Part shown: piece after piece, positions 25,450 to 34,125 of the stretch
Layout of the letters: every line of letters starts with the position of its first letter
Numbering within the stretch: position 1 is the first letter of the stretch
Source: Saprospiraceae bacterium
GTDB lineage: Bacteria > Bacteroidota > Bacteroidia > Chitinophagales > Saprospiraceae
Direction: 5' to 3'
DNA length: 35,720 bases
Assembly: GCA_022763215.1 (NCBI GenBank)
Contig: JALEHC010000194.1
Span: forward strand, 1-35,720
Program-made: the position numbers and the translations under genes
Notes under the pieces: model-generated
Database searches by the model: none
What the model saw: only the letters and a program-made list of their open reading frames with translations
What the model was told of the DNA's origin: nothing

Positions 25450-26997
25450 ATGAAAATTTTCAATATAAGTCTGTGCTTGTCAGTGCTCTGCCTTTTGCTG
25501 AGCGCTGTAAGCCAGGCCCAAACAGGCTGCGACCTGCCTTACGAAGACAAAGTCTCTTTTAATCCGATTACCACTGGTGTGGAATTTGAACCAGAAACAG
25601 ACGGTGGTGGCAGTGAGCCCATTGATGAAGCAGATATTGACCGGATTATTTACTGGATTCATGGCCTTTCAGGCGATCCGAGTGCATGGGCACGTGCCAG
25701 TTCTGCAACATCTATTTTGGGCGCACCCGATTATCCGGCTCGAAAAGTATTTTCCCTCAATCCGACCTACACCGAATTTGATTTGCAAAATGCGGGTTGG
25801 AACTTGCACCAGTCTTTTGTAACCATGGGAGATGTAGCAGACGAAGCCATCGGTAATCCTTCTCCTACCCGCAATTTTGCAATTGCGCATAGCCAAGGTG
25901 GATTGGTGACCAGAGCAGTAGATAAAATTTATGCCGACTACAATATGGAATCGGAACGTCGAATTGGTGGCATCGTTACCTTCGGTACTGCGCACCAAGG
26001 TGCTATGATCTTGAATAATTACGATGATATTTTGGATTATGCAGATGATATCTGCACCGAGCTTTCGGCAGGACCTGTTACAGAGTATATCGACAATTCA
26101 TTTTTACTTCGTTCTCTGGTTAGTAATAATACCTTAGAAGCGGTTGTGGATCAAGTGTGTGGTTTTTTCAGTCAGACTATTCTTCCAGTTGCACTTTCTG
26201 ATTATCAGGCGACTATCACACAAGATTATGAAGTCGGAGCAGCAGATTTGGCTGAATTGAATTCTCATGTTTCTCAAATCCCAAATGTCGCTTTTTATGG
26301 CATTGAGCAGGAGCCAATCTTATGGCGAACTATCCAATACTTGGGAATAGATAACCCAAATGATTATGATCCTTTCGAAGCGAATGAAGACAGTGAAATT
26401 ATCAGTAGAGTCGAAGAAAACAGATTGAAGTATCTGGATAAATTCATTCACTACACCAATCGGGTAAATTACCTGGAAACTGACCTTGGTATGCCTTGTT
26501 CTGCCTTCCAATGGATCTTTACGCCGGGTTTTTGTCTCATCTATGATACGGAGTATTGGCGCAAGGTGGCTTTGGCGGAAGCCTGGGAGCGAGGTTATCG
26601 CTGGTGGAATAATGCGAATACGGACTATAAAGCCATGATTGGTGCCATTGATTCCGAATTGGTTCCTCAGTTGTACTGTTCTTGCCTCAATCAAGATGAA
26701 GGACCAAGCGACCCAGATTGGGATTATGACGATTATGTATACCCAATCAGTAATCCGGGACAATGTCCAACGGAGTGCGAAACCTACATTAATCAGGAAA
26801 TTCAGGTGATTAATCATCCTTCTGATGGTGTCGTACTGGCAGAATCAGCCGCTGGAATGCCCGGAGCTGACTTTGTTGGTCTGCTTTCCGGATCGAATCA
26901 TATGCAAATGCGAAATGACAAAAACCTTAAACGAGTTTTGAGAAGCTTATTTGAGGGACAATACGGCAATTATTTTATAACAGCACCCAGAGATTAA
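25450..26997 (+). CDS. Secreted alpha/beta hydrolase (lipase/esterase-like)
   Basis: A signal peptide (cleavage near SQAQ, residue 24) precedes an alpha/beta-hydrolase fold. The oxyanion-hole motif WIHG has His71-Gly72, the nucleophile Ser148 lies in AHSQGG, and a likely catalytic His484 is in SGSNHMQM near the C-terminus. TFGTAHQGA after the nucleophile resembles the 'GTPHxG' motif of lipases and PGAP1-like proteins. The protein has nine or more cysteines, several in its second half (for example CSCLNQ and CPTECE), suggesting disulfide stabilisation. It has no T9SS tail, unlike its neighbours. The substrate is unknown: lipid, ester or acyl-peptide. Confidence 0.85.
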   Translation: MKIFNISLCLSVLCLLLSAVSQAQTGCDLPYEDKVSFNPITTGVEFEPETDGGGSEPIDEADIDRIIYWIHGLSGDPSAWARASSATSILGAPDYPARKVFSLNPTYTEFDLQNAGWNLHQSFVTMGDVADEAIGNPSPTRNFAIAHSQGGLVTRAVDKIYADYNMESERRIGGIVTFGTAHQGAMILNNYDDILDYADDICTELSAGPVTEYIDNSFLLRSLVSNNTLEAVVDQVCGFFSQTILPVALSDYQATITQDYEVGAADLAELNSHVSQIPNVAFYGIEQEPILWRTIQYLGIDNPNDYDPFEANEDSEIISRVEENRLKYLDKFIHYTNRVNYLETDLGMPCSAFQWIFTPGFCLIYDTEYWRKVALAEAWERGYRWWNNANTDYKAMIGAIDSELVPQLYCSCLNQDEGPSDPDWDYDDYVYPISNPGQCPTECETYINQEIQVINHPSDGVVLAESAAGMPGADFVGLLSGSNHMQMRNDKNLKRVLRSLFEGQYGNYFITAPRD

Positions 26998-27097
26998 TTA
27001 GGACAGCAAATATTCAAATGGCACGGGAAAAATGAAATAGTGTGGACGGTTTGAGGTTTTCCCGCTGCCTTTTCAAAAGCTCTAAAACTAACCTATT

Positions 27098-28324
27098 ATG
27101 AAAAAATTGTTTTTGCTCTTTTTGTGCATCGTTGTGCTGAGTACTTGTAGCAAATTAGATGCTGACGAAAATGGAACACCAACTACGGTAGAAATGGAAG
27201 AAGAGGAAGATTTAAGTCTTTTATGGTCAACACCCATAAACGCTCCTCATCTTGAATGTGCTTCTTCCAAACCGATTAGCTATAACGGAAATGTTATCTA
27301 TAGCCGCAAAATATGCAATACTGCTGAAATTATCGAAATGCGTCGCGCCAGCGATGGAGAATTAATCTGGAGTTGGGAAGACTATCTCATCCCATCCAGT
27401 ACCGCTGATATCGGTGGTATGCGCTTGGCAGGTGATAAGCTAATATTTCCAGGCACCGGGGCTATTTATGTAGTCGATGCGAATACCGGAACCACCCTGT
27501 GGCGTGACCGTATAGAACAGCCAGGAGTCAGCAATTCGAGAATCAACATTTATAACAAACATATTTACCATGCGCACAAGCGTGCGGTTCCCAATGATAC
27601 GATTATCCACATTGTGCGATCGCCCATTCGTGCTCCAGAGTGGGATACGCTACTTACTTTGAATCAGCAAGATGGAGCCATCCCGATATTTGATGCACCG
27701 GCCTTTCGGCAAACGGAAGCAGGGGAGGACCACATGATCTTTACTGAAAAACACATCAATTTTTCCAATTTCAAGGAGTTTGTCAATCTGACTTGTTTCA
27801 GCCTTTCGGCAAATGAAGAAGTATGGTCAATTGATTCACTTGACTGGTTTGCCAATGTTTCGGAGCCACTTATATTCGACAATCGAGTTGTCGTTGCAGG
27901 ACATCATACCATTTATTGTATCGATGCCGATACGGGGCAGGAAATTTGGCGCAAAGCCTTTGATGCTACCTTCGAAACTTTTGCTTCCACACCACCCCTA
28001 TACGCAGAAAACCGACTTATTATCAAACCGGATAACCTAAATATATACGCTCTAAACCCTGCTACTGGTGCCGTGATTTGGAAACAGGAAAATGTTGGTG
28101 CTAGTTGTGATCCCATGAGTTATTACGATGGTGTAGTTTATTATTCCTGTCTGGGCAGTCTTTTTTTACATGGCATTCATGTGCAGACCGGGCAGGAGGT
28201 AGTGCGCCAATCAGCGCCTAGAACTGATTTTTCGGCTTCAGCCGTGGGCATAGATTCTGAGAACGGATTATTGTATGCCCCGACGTGGATTGATTTGAAT
28301 TGTTATGAGCTGAAGCCCCAATAA
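27098..28324 (+). CDS. PQQ-type beta-propeller lipoprotein
   Basis: A type II signal peptide ends in LSTC (lipid-modified Cys17). The mature protein is a seven- or eight-bladed beta-propeller with PQQ-like repeats, recognisable as DANTGTTLWRDRI, DADTGQEIWRKAF and NPATGAVIWKQEN, with degenerate copies between. The fold recalls BamB, but BamB is shorter on average and this gene is not next to outer-membrane assembly genes, so I call only the fold. The family often serves as a scaffold or binding protein rather than an enzyme. A good terminator follows at 28369. Confidence 0.88.
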   Translation: MKKLFLLFLCIVVLSTCSKLDADENGTPTTVEMEEEEDLSLLWSTPINAPHLECASSKPISYNGNVIYSRKICNTAEIIEMRRASDGELIWSWEDYLIPSSTADIGGMRLAGDKLIFPGTGAIYVVDANTGTTLWRDRIEQPGVSNSRINIYNKHIYHAHKRAVPNDTIIHIVRSPIRAPEWDTLLTLNQQDGAIPIFDAPAFRQTEAGEDHMIFTEKHINFSNFKEFVNLTCFSLSANEEVWSIDSLDWFANVSEPLIFDNRVVVAGHHTIYCIDADTGQEIWRKAFDATFETFASTPPLYAENRLIIKPDNLNIYALNPATGAVIWKQENVGASCDPMSYYDGVVYYSCLGSLFLHGIHVQTGQEVVRQSAPRTDFSASAVGIDSENGLLYAPTWIDLNCYELKPQ

Positions 28325-28368
28325 TTTTGGATAGCGAGATTTTATGATAGCAAGCAAGTGTGATTGAG

Positions 28369-28397
28369 CCTGGCAGCAAACGCTGCCGGGTTTTTTT
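28369..28397 (+). terminator. Intrinsic terminator after the propeller lipoprotein gene
   Basis: CCTGGCAGC (28369-28377) pairs with GCTGCCGGG (28382-28390), nine pairs with one G-T, followed by seven T. Confidence 0.92.
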
Positions 28398-28553
28398 CAT
28401 TAAAAAGCCCTTCGGTTTTGATTACCTTTTGCATTTTCATGGTATTAATAAATGAAAGGTTATTGAAATTGTAGCGCTACTTTTTTCCTTTCCCCGAGCA
28501 GGTTTCCGTATTTTGAGGTTCTTCATCCTCAAATATTCAAAACAATAAAAAAC

Positions 28554-29972
28554 ATGCATTCGGAATCTCTTCCCAGACGAAAATTCGTCAAACAGGCTGG
28601 CGTTGTCGGCCTTGGTTTTATGGCTCTTTGGCGTTGTACTAATGCCGCTAAAAAACCGGAAACTAGCTCTGATTCTTCTACCACTTCCACCAAACCGGTC
28701 TTCCCGTCTATGCAAACAGATCCAAATAATTACATGGACTTGCTTGCTGGCTTTCAGTATAAAATCATTTCCAAAGCCGGTGAGGCTATGGACGATGGGT
28801 TTCTGTTGCCTGGTCGACCTGATGGAATGGGTGCTTTCCGCCTCGATGACCAACGCGTTATTTTGGTGCGAAATCACGAAAACAGCCCAACCACACCTCA
28901 GTTCAGTGCTTTTGGCCCAACCAATGAGTTGCTACCAAAACTGACTTCCGATCAATTATACGATGCCGGGCAGATGACTTTCCCAGGATTGGGGGGCACC
29001 ACTACCTTCGTTTATAATGAAGAAACACAGCAAATCGAAAAGCAATACCTCAGCTTGGCCGGTACCTACCGCAATTGTGCTGGTGGTATTACTCCTTGGG
29101 GCAGTTGGTTGACTTGTGAGGAAGATGTGACCAAAAAAGAAGGAAAAATTGAAAAGGATCATGGCTACGTTTTTGAAGTTCCGGCTTCCGCCGAAATGGG
29201 ACTCGCAGAACCAAAGCCGATTAAAGAAATGGGCCGCTTCAACCACGAAGCGGTATGTGTCGATCCTGCAACAGGCATAGTGTACCAGACCGAAGATCGG
29301 GGCAATGGCCTGATTTATCGTTTTATTCCGAATGAAAAAGATAATCTGCATGCAGGCGGCCGCCTGCAAATGTTGGCAGTCAAAGGGCAGCCTTCTTTTG
29401 ATACGCGCAACTGGGAGAAAAAGACCTTGGAAGTTAACCAAACTTTGGAAGTAGAGTGGATGGATGTTGAGAATGCCGATGCACCAGAAGATAATTTGCG
29501 GTTGACTGGGTTTGAGCAAGGCGCAGCTTGTTTTGCACGCGGCGAAGGCATGTGGTTTGGTGAGCAGGAAATGTATTTCGCTTGTACCAATGGTGGTAAG
29601 AAAATGTTTGGTCAGGTATTTCGCTATGTTCCTAGTCCATTCGAGGGCACCGAAAAAGAGGCAGAACAACCTGGGAAACTAGAGTTGTTTGCAGAATCAG
29701 AAGATAGTGATTTGCTTCAAATGTGTGATAATCTGACCATCGCACCTTGGGGCGATGTCATTCTCTGTGAAGACAATGGCGACCTGAATTACATTCGTGG
29801 TATTCGTCCAAATGGAGAAATGTATACCCTAGGCTGCAATCGTTCCTCGGGTTCTGAATTTGCGGGAGCTGTATTTTCGCCTTCCGGCAAAACACTCTTC
29901 GTCAACATTCAGGAAAATGGCGAGACACTCGCCATCACAGGCCCATGGGAAAGCTTGAATGTAGCTAGTTAA
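28554..29972 (+). CDS. PhoX-like alkaline phosphatase family protein (DUF839), Tat-exported
   Basis: The N-terminus carries a twin-arginine signal (RRKFV, Arg8-Arg9) and a Cys at 28 that could be lipidated. The body matches the PhoX/DUF839 beta-propeller: VRNHENSP, RNCAGGITPWGSWLTCEE (from residue 173), GRFNHEAVCVDPATG with YQTEDRGNGLIYRF, DNLTIAPWGDVILCEDNG and SGSEFAGAVFSPSGKTLFVN. PhoX enzymes use Ca2+ and Fe3+ to release phosphate from phosphoesters, and Tat export fits cytoplasmic metal loading. A small hairpin (28512-28533) lies in the leader. The stop codon overlaps that of the convergent PKD protein gene, and there is no terminator between them. Whether phosphate controls it cannot be seen. 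Confidence 0.88.
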   Translation: MHSESLPRRKFVKQAGVVGLGFMALWRCTNAAKKPETSSDSSTTSTKPVFPSMQTDPNNYMDLLAGFQYKIISKAGEAMDDGFLLPGRPDGMGAFRLDDQRVILVRNHENSPTTPQFSAFGPTNELLPKLTSDQLYDAGQMTFPGLGGTTTFVYNEETQQIEKQYLSLAGTYRNCAGGITPWGSWLTCEEDVTKKEGKIEKDHGYVFEVPASAEMGLAEPKPIKEMGRFNHEAVCVDPATGIVYQTEDRGNGLIYRFIPNEKDNLHAGGRLQMLAVKGQPSFDTRNWEKKTLEVNQTLEVEWMDVENADAPEDNLRLTGFEQGAACFARGEGMWFGEQEMYFACTNGGKKMFGQVFRYVPSPFEGTEKEAEQPGKLELFAESEDSDLLQMCDNLTIAPWGDVILCEDNGDLNYIRGIRPNGEMYTLGCNRSSGSEFAGAVFSPSGKTLFVNIQENGETLAITGPWESLNVAS

Positions 29973-32900
29973 TACTTCACAAACGAAAATTGCTGGTCGG
30001 TATCGGTGCGTATAAAATACACCCCTGCCGGCCAGTCATTTAGCGAAAGCTCAAAGCGTTCTGTAAAGCTAAAGTCCTTCTTTTTTCGTCCCACTAGGTC
30101 ATACACCACACACCTCAATGGCTGTTGATTACCTTCCAAATATAAATGAATGACTTCTCCTGCCGGATTAGGGTACAACTGTAGGTTGTTTGCCCAAATT
30201 TCCTTGTTGGAGGTAGTCCCGATTTGAATGTTTTGGGTCAGGACGGTTCCACAAAACGGTGCTTGGGCATTTAGGGAAACCGTATAAACGCCAGGCATAG
30301 CATAGGTGTGCGTAGGGTTGATTTCAGCACTCATATTGCCATCTCCAAAATCCCAGGTATAGGAGGTCGCATTGACGGACAGATTATTAAAGCTGACTTC
30401 ATTGCCATTAATTACATAATTGAAATCAGGGATCGGAGCGGGAACTACTTCCACTGCTTCCACGATTTCCTGTACATCCGTACCTAAAGGGCCACTTACA
30501 GTCAGTTTGACATCATAGGTACCCGGATTATTGTAGATAACAATTGGATCAGGCTCATCGGAAGTGGCGGGTGTGCCTCCTAGAAATTCCCAGAAATAAG
30601 TGTCAAATACGCCTGTAGATAAATCCTGAAAAACAGCTGTATGTGGGGTGCACCCATTGGGGGTAATTACCGTAAATGCAGATTGTGGAACCTGACCAAT
30701 GGCCACCGTCTGTGTGCTGCTGGTCGATCCACATTCATTAAATGCAACAAGCGTTACGACATACGTACCTTGCATCGGGAAGGTGTGTGCCGGATTCTCC
30801 AAAGTGGAAGTTTCGCCATCGCCAAAGTCCCACAAATAAGAATCAGCACCCTGACTCAGATTCGTGAAAGTTGCTAATTGAGTATTAATCGTAAAACTAA
30901 AATCTGATTGCGGAACAGTATTAACCTCGATATAATTTTGCAGCAAAATCATATCCTCGCCAGCGGGATTGCTGACTTGCAACGAAACATCAAATATGCC
31001 TGGAGTATTGTACGTCACGACCGGAGAAGGATCAGAAGAGGTGGCTGGATTTCCTCCGGGAAAACTCCAACTATAGGTACTGTTGCTACCAGTAGATAAG
31101 TTCTCGAAACTCACCGTTAGCGGAGCACAACCACTTTGAGCACTGGCTGAAAAATCAGCAGTTGGGCTACTGAACAGCTCGATCTCAAGTTGAAAAGGAA
31201 TGGTGTCACAATCATTGATGGCAAAGAGGGTGACGGTGTAATTGCCTTCTTGTTCATAAAGATGCGTGGGTGATTCTTGGGTGCTGTTCTGGCTGTCGCC
31301 AAAATCCCAAAAAAAGCTATCTGCAAATTGGGAAAGGTTGTTAAACTGCACACTCAGTCCAACTGCGGAAAAGGAAAAATCAGGAATTGGTGCTTCTTGT
31401 ACATTAATCTGAATAGGATCAGAGAAAACAGGCTCAAAACAATCGCTGAGCAGTAGCAAGCGGTAAGTATATGTGGTGGACATCAGGTCAGCCGCATTGA
31501 TTTGCAGACTATCGGTTTGTGTACCGCTGTAATTTCCGCCTTCCGGCAAATCGGTAAATCCAGTGCCATCATTCCATTGCCATTGAAAACTCAAATTATT
31601 TCCGGTGTAGGCAAGCGTAATCAATAACGGATCATCGGAGCAAGCGTCGATGCTGGTGATTTGGTCTGTAATTTGTGGTGGAAGGTTGAGTTGATTGCCT
31701 GCCGGGATAGAGTCGAGTGTTTGGCTTACGCCAAATGAGCCACTGGCAGCTCCGTTGGTTCCATCTGGGCAACCGCCGTCACTTGAATTGAAAGACAGGC
31801 CGGCGTTGCCGCCCGTCAGAATCGGATTTACTCCTGGGGCGGTTGTGAGCAATCGTCCTCCGGCACCACCACCACCTGGGCCATAGCAACGATCTTGATT
31901 AAGGTTGTTAATTTGGCCACCATGACCACCTTGTAGATGGATATTGAGTTGATCCGAATCGACAATGTTGTTGACTTCTAGTACAATACTTCCGGCTGCA
32001 CCACCGCCACCTGCACCATCGCCGCTGGTATCTTCAGCAGAAAGACCACGGGCAGAAATGGAAAAGCCATTGCCATTAATCGTGGTTGCTTGAATAAATA
32101 CGATACCACCACCGTTGCCACCTGCGGTGGCATTATTATTGTTTTCGTGGCCGGCACCGCCGCCGCCACCCATGAAAATGCGATTTTGAGTAAGAGGAGG
32201 TACTTTCCCGCCGAGTCCTGGAAAGTCGCCATCACAACCGAAGGTAGCTGGTTCGTCATTGATGCCGCCCTGACCACCTGATGTGATTTGGGCACCACCG
32301 CCGCCGCCCGCATTATGGTCATTGGCACCGCCACCGCCATTTGCCTGAGCGCCACGACCAGCTTCTTTACCGGAGATAAAAGATGCAATCCCTTCCCCTT
32401 TGCGCGCACCACGCCAATTGTTGATGCCATAGAAGTAGTCGTTTTGATTGATCAGCCAAGTACAATTATTTCCGCTATCGATAAATGGATCGCCACCTCT
32501 GAAACCAGTGCCATCTGCGGTAATATTTGCCGAAAGGCTAAGCGTATTTTCAACGATGAGTGCCAGTATGCCCCCTTGTGTGCCATTCCACGGAAGTGGG
32601 GTAAGCGGTGCGACAACGTTTGCATTCTCATAGACGGGCACTCGAATTAACTGAACATTCGCATTCATATCATAGTTATGAAGAAGAGAAAAGTCGAGGG
32701 TGATGGTATTGTCTGAAACAGACTGAACGGTGCTTAATTCGTGCAGGCCACAACTGCCGAGATCGACGATATTGCCGAAGCTGTTATTATTGTCTTCCTG
32801 AATGGTGGCTCCCTGCATCTGAATGAGCAGTACCCGATCGCCCGGCTGAAGGCCGCTTGTCGAATTTAGCGAAAGCGCGGACGCACAGTAATCAATGGTT

Positions 32901-33017
32901 AATACCTGAAAGTAGTCATTGATTTGGCCGCTAATTTGAGTAGATTGGGCTTTTGTCGTAAGCATGCAAAGCATGGAAAGCAGAGCAGTCGAAAGAGAAA
33001 AACGCATAATTGTACGC
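29969..33017 (-). CDS. Large secreted glycine-rich protein with five PKD domains and T9SS sorting domain
   Basis: The gene runs on the minus strand from an ATG at 33017-33019; a second ATG four codons in is an alternative start. The 1016-residue product has a signal peptide (cleavage near TKAQ, about residue 24), a beta-rich domain (30-200), a glycine-rich region (about 205-430, runs such as GGGGGAG) and an Ig-like segment (about 450-540). Five PKD domains follow (about 546-616, 621-700, 705-776, 780-858, 864-934) and a T9SS sorting domain (about 945-1016, LQLYPNPAGEV to VKY). The PKDs alternate between two types, WDFGD and a WxFxGG form with 'NPATSSDP'. It is probably a surface adhesin or matrix protein. 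Confidence 0.92.
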
Positions 33018-33146
33018 ATAGCTGTGGCAGTTAATGATAGAAAATAAATTTTGTATTGTTCCGTGTTGGTGTGTTTTGTAGCAGAAGGGCTGTTTTGTGT
33101 TCATTTGTTTGTAGGCCAGTAAGATATAGCTGTTCGCAAAGCTTAC

Positions 33147-33154
33147 CAAATCTA
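33147..33154 (-). promoter_or_regulatory. Putative promoter for the PKD protein gene (-7 element)
   Basis: Read on the minus strand this is TAGATTTG, an exact TAnnTTTG match, but with no TTTG at -33. It would give a leader of about 120 nt. Confidence 0.3.
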
Positions 33155-33232
33155 CTTCAAGGTAGCAAGTTGCCTGAGGGTATAAAAATAAAGGAGAATT
33201 AAAGATTTATAACATTGTTTGCCAAAAAAGTT

Positions 33233-33240
33233 TATCTTTG
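33233..33240 (+). promoter_or_regulatory. Putative rpsP promoter (-7 element)
   Basis: TATCTTTG matches TAnnTTTG exactly, 70 bp before rpsP. The -33 element is not recognisable. The predicted transcription start (about 33247) falls at the ATG of a short leader frame. Confidence 0.55.
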
Positions 33241-33246
33241 CGTCCG

Positions 33247-33303
33247 ATGAAAACCCACCGCTTGATATTCAAGGTAAGTGGGAATGGCATAACAAAAAAA
33301 TAA
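33247..33303 (+). promoter_or_regulatory. rpsP leader: hairpin and 18-codon frame
   Basis: The leader contains a two-part hairpin: CCCAC (33254-33258) with GTGGG (33278-33282), and inside it CTTG (33261-33264) with CAAG (33270-33273), with an asymmetric internal loop. The same sequence is an open frame of 18 codons ([18 protein letters not shown]) ending 7 bp before the rpsP ATG. It may be a ribosomal-protein-binding leader for feedback control or a leader peptide; the hairpin seems the stronger signal. Confidence 0.4.
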
Positions 33304-33310
33304 GAACAGA

Positions 33311-33898
33311 ATGCCTGTTAAGATTAGATTGCAGAGAAAAGGACGTAAGCAACGTCCGTTTTATCACATTGTAGTAGCTGATGGTCGTGCACCACGTGAT
33401 GGTCGTTTTATTGAGAAGTTGGGTACTTACAACCCAATGACGAAGCCGGCTACGATTGACCTAGATCGCGAGAAAGCGTTCGATTGGGTCATGAAGGGAG
33501 CACAACCTACTGATACCGCTAGAGCTATCTTGCGTTTCAAAGGCGTTTATTTCAAGAAGCACCTAATGAGAGGTGTTACGAAAGGCGCATTGACACAAGA
33601 AGAAGCAGATAAGAAGTACCAAGAATGGATCGACGCTAAAGAAGCGAAGGTTCAGGCACGTTTTGAGCAAACTGCTCAGGAGAAAGCTGAATTCTACAAG
33701 AAACTGGACGGTGCTCCGGTTGCACAAGAAGTAGAAGGTGTAGAAGGTGGCCTGGATGGTGTTGTTTCGGAAGAAGAAATTCCAAACGTAGAGGTACCTG
33801 AAGGCGAGGAAGCGGCTGCAGAAGGAGGCGATGCGGAAGCATCAGCTGAAGAAAGTGCAGAAGAAGCAGCTCCTGCTGAAGAAGAAAAAGACGCATAA
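33311..33898 (+). CDS. rpsP: 30S ribosomal protein S16 (bS16) with long acidic C-terminal tail
   Basis: The first roughly 85 residues are a normal S16 ([20 protein letters not shown], then [22 protein letters not shown] and [20 protein letters not shown]), which binds 16S rRNA and helps assemble the 30S body. The protein continues for about 110 residues: a helical, charged segment to about 135, then a highly acidic Ala/Glu/Gly-rich tail ending [12 protein letters not shown]. Typical S16 is 80-90 residues; elongated S16 with acidic tails is common in Bacteroidota. No rimM or trmD follows, unlike in many bacteria. It has its own -7 element and a good terminator, so it is monocistronic. Confidence 0.97.
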   Translation: MPVKIRLQRKGRKQRPFYHIVVADGRAPRDGRFIEKLGTYNPMTKPATIDLDREKAFDWVMKGAQPTDTARAILRFKGVYFKKHLMRGVTKGALTQEEADKKYQEWIDAKEAKVQARFEQTAQEKAEFYKKLDGAPVAQEVEGVEGGLDGVVSEEEIPNVEVPEGEEAAAEGGDAEASAEESAEEAAPAEEEKDA

Positions 33899-33922
33899 GA
33901 TTTAAAATAAATCTGATGCCAT

Positions 33923-33954
33923 AAAGAGCTTATCCATTTGGGTAAGCTCTTTTT
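33923..33954 (+). terminator. Intrinsic terminator after rpsP
   Basis: A 10-bp stem (33923-33932 with 33943-33952), extended by two G-C pairs beyond a bulged T, is followed by a T-rich tail. Confidence 0.85.
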
Positions 33955-34021
33955 CTTTGTGTTATACCGCTTGAATATTAAAATAAAGGTGGCAAAAACA
34001 GCGTATTCTTTTTAAAAGGTT

Positions 34022-34029
34022 TATATTTG
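34022..34029 (+). promoter_or_regulatory. Putative promoter for the last gene (-7 element)
   Basis: TATATTTG is an exact TAnnTTTG match, 96 bp before the ATG; -33 is not recognisable. The resulting leader would hold the hairpin at 34068-34101. Confidence 0.5.
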
Positions 34030-34067
34030 TAATATACACACAGCTATACTTTAATTCTATATAAGTG

Positions 34068-34101
34068 AACCTGGTAGTGCTCTAATTTGCACTATCAGGT
34101 T
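34068..34101 (+). promoter_or_regulatory. Leader hairpin upstream of the last gene
   Basis: A 13-bp stem with one G-T pair (34068-34080 with 34089-34101) and an 8-nt loop lies between the -7 element and the start codon at 34126. There is no T run after it, so it is more likely a leader structure than a terminator. Confidence 0.5.
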
Positions 34102-34125
34102 TGCTCTTAAAATAAGCACTGTTTT

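Noticed and set aside
28956-29669. 237-codon minus-strand open frame
   Set aside because: It is antisense to the PhoX-like gene, which has clear family motifs; no start context or homology is seen.
31695-32650. Several plus-strand frames opposite the glycine-rich region
   Set aside because: They arise because GGN repeats on the minus strand leave few stops on the other; the minus-strand protein has a signal peptide, PKD and T9SS domains.
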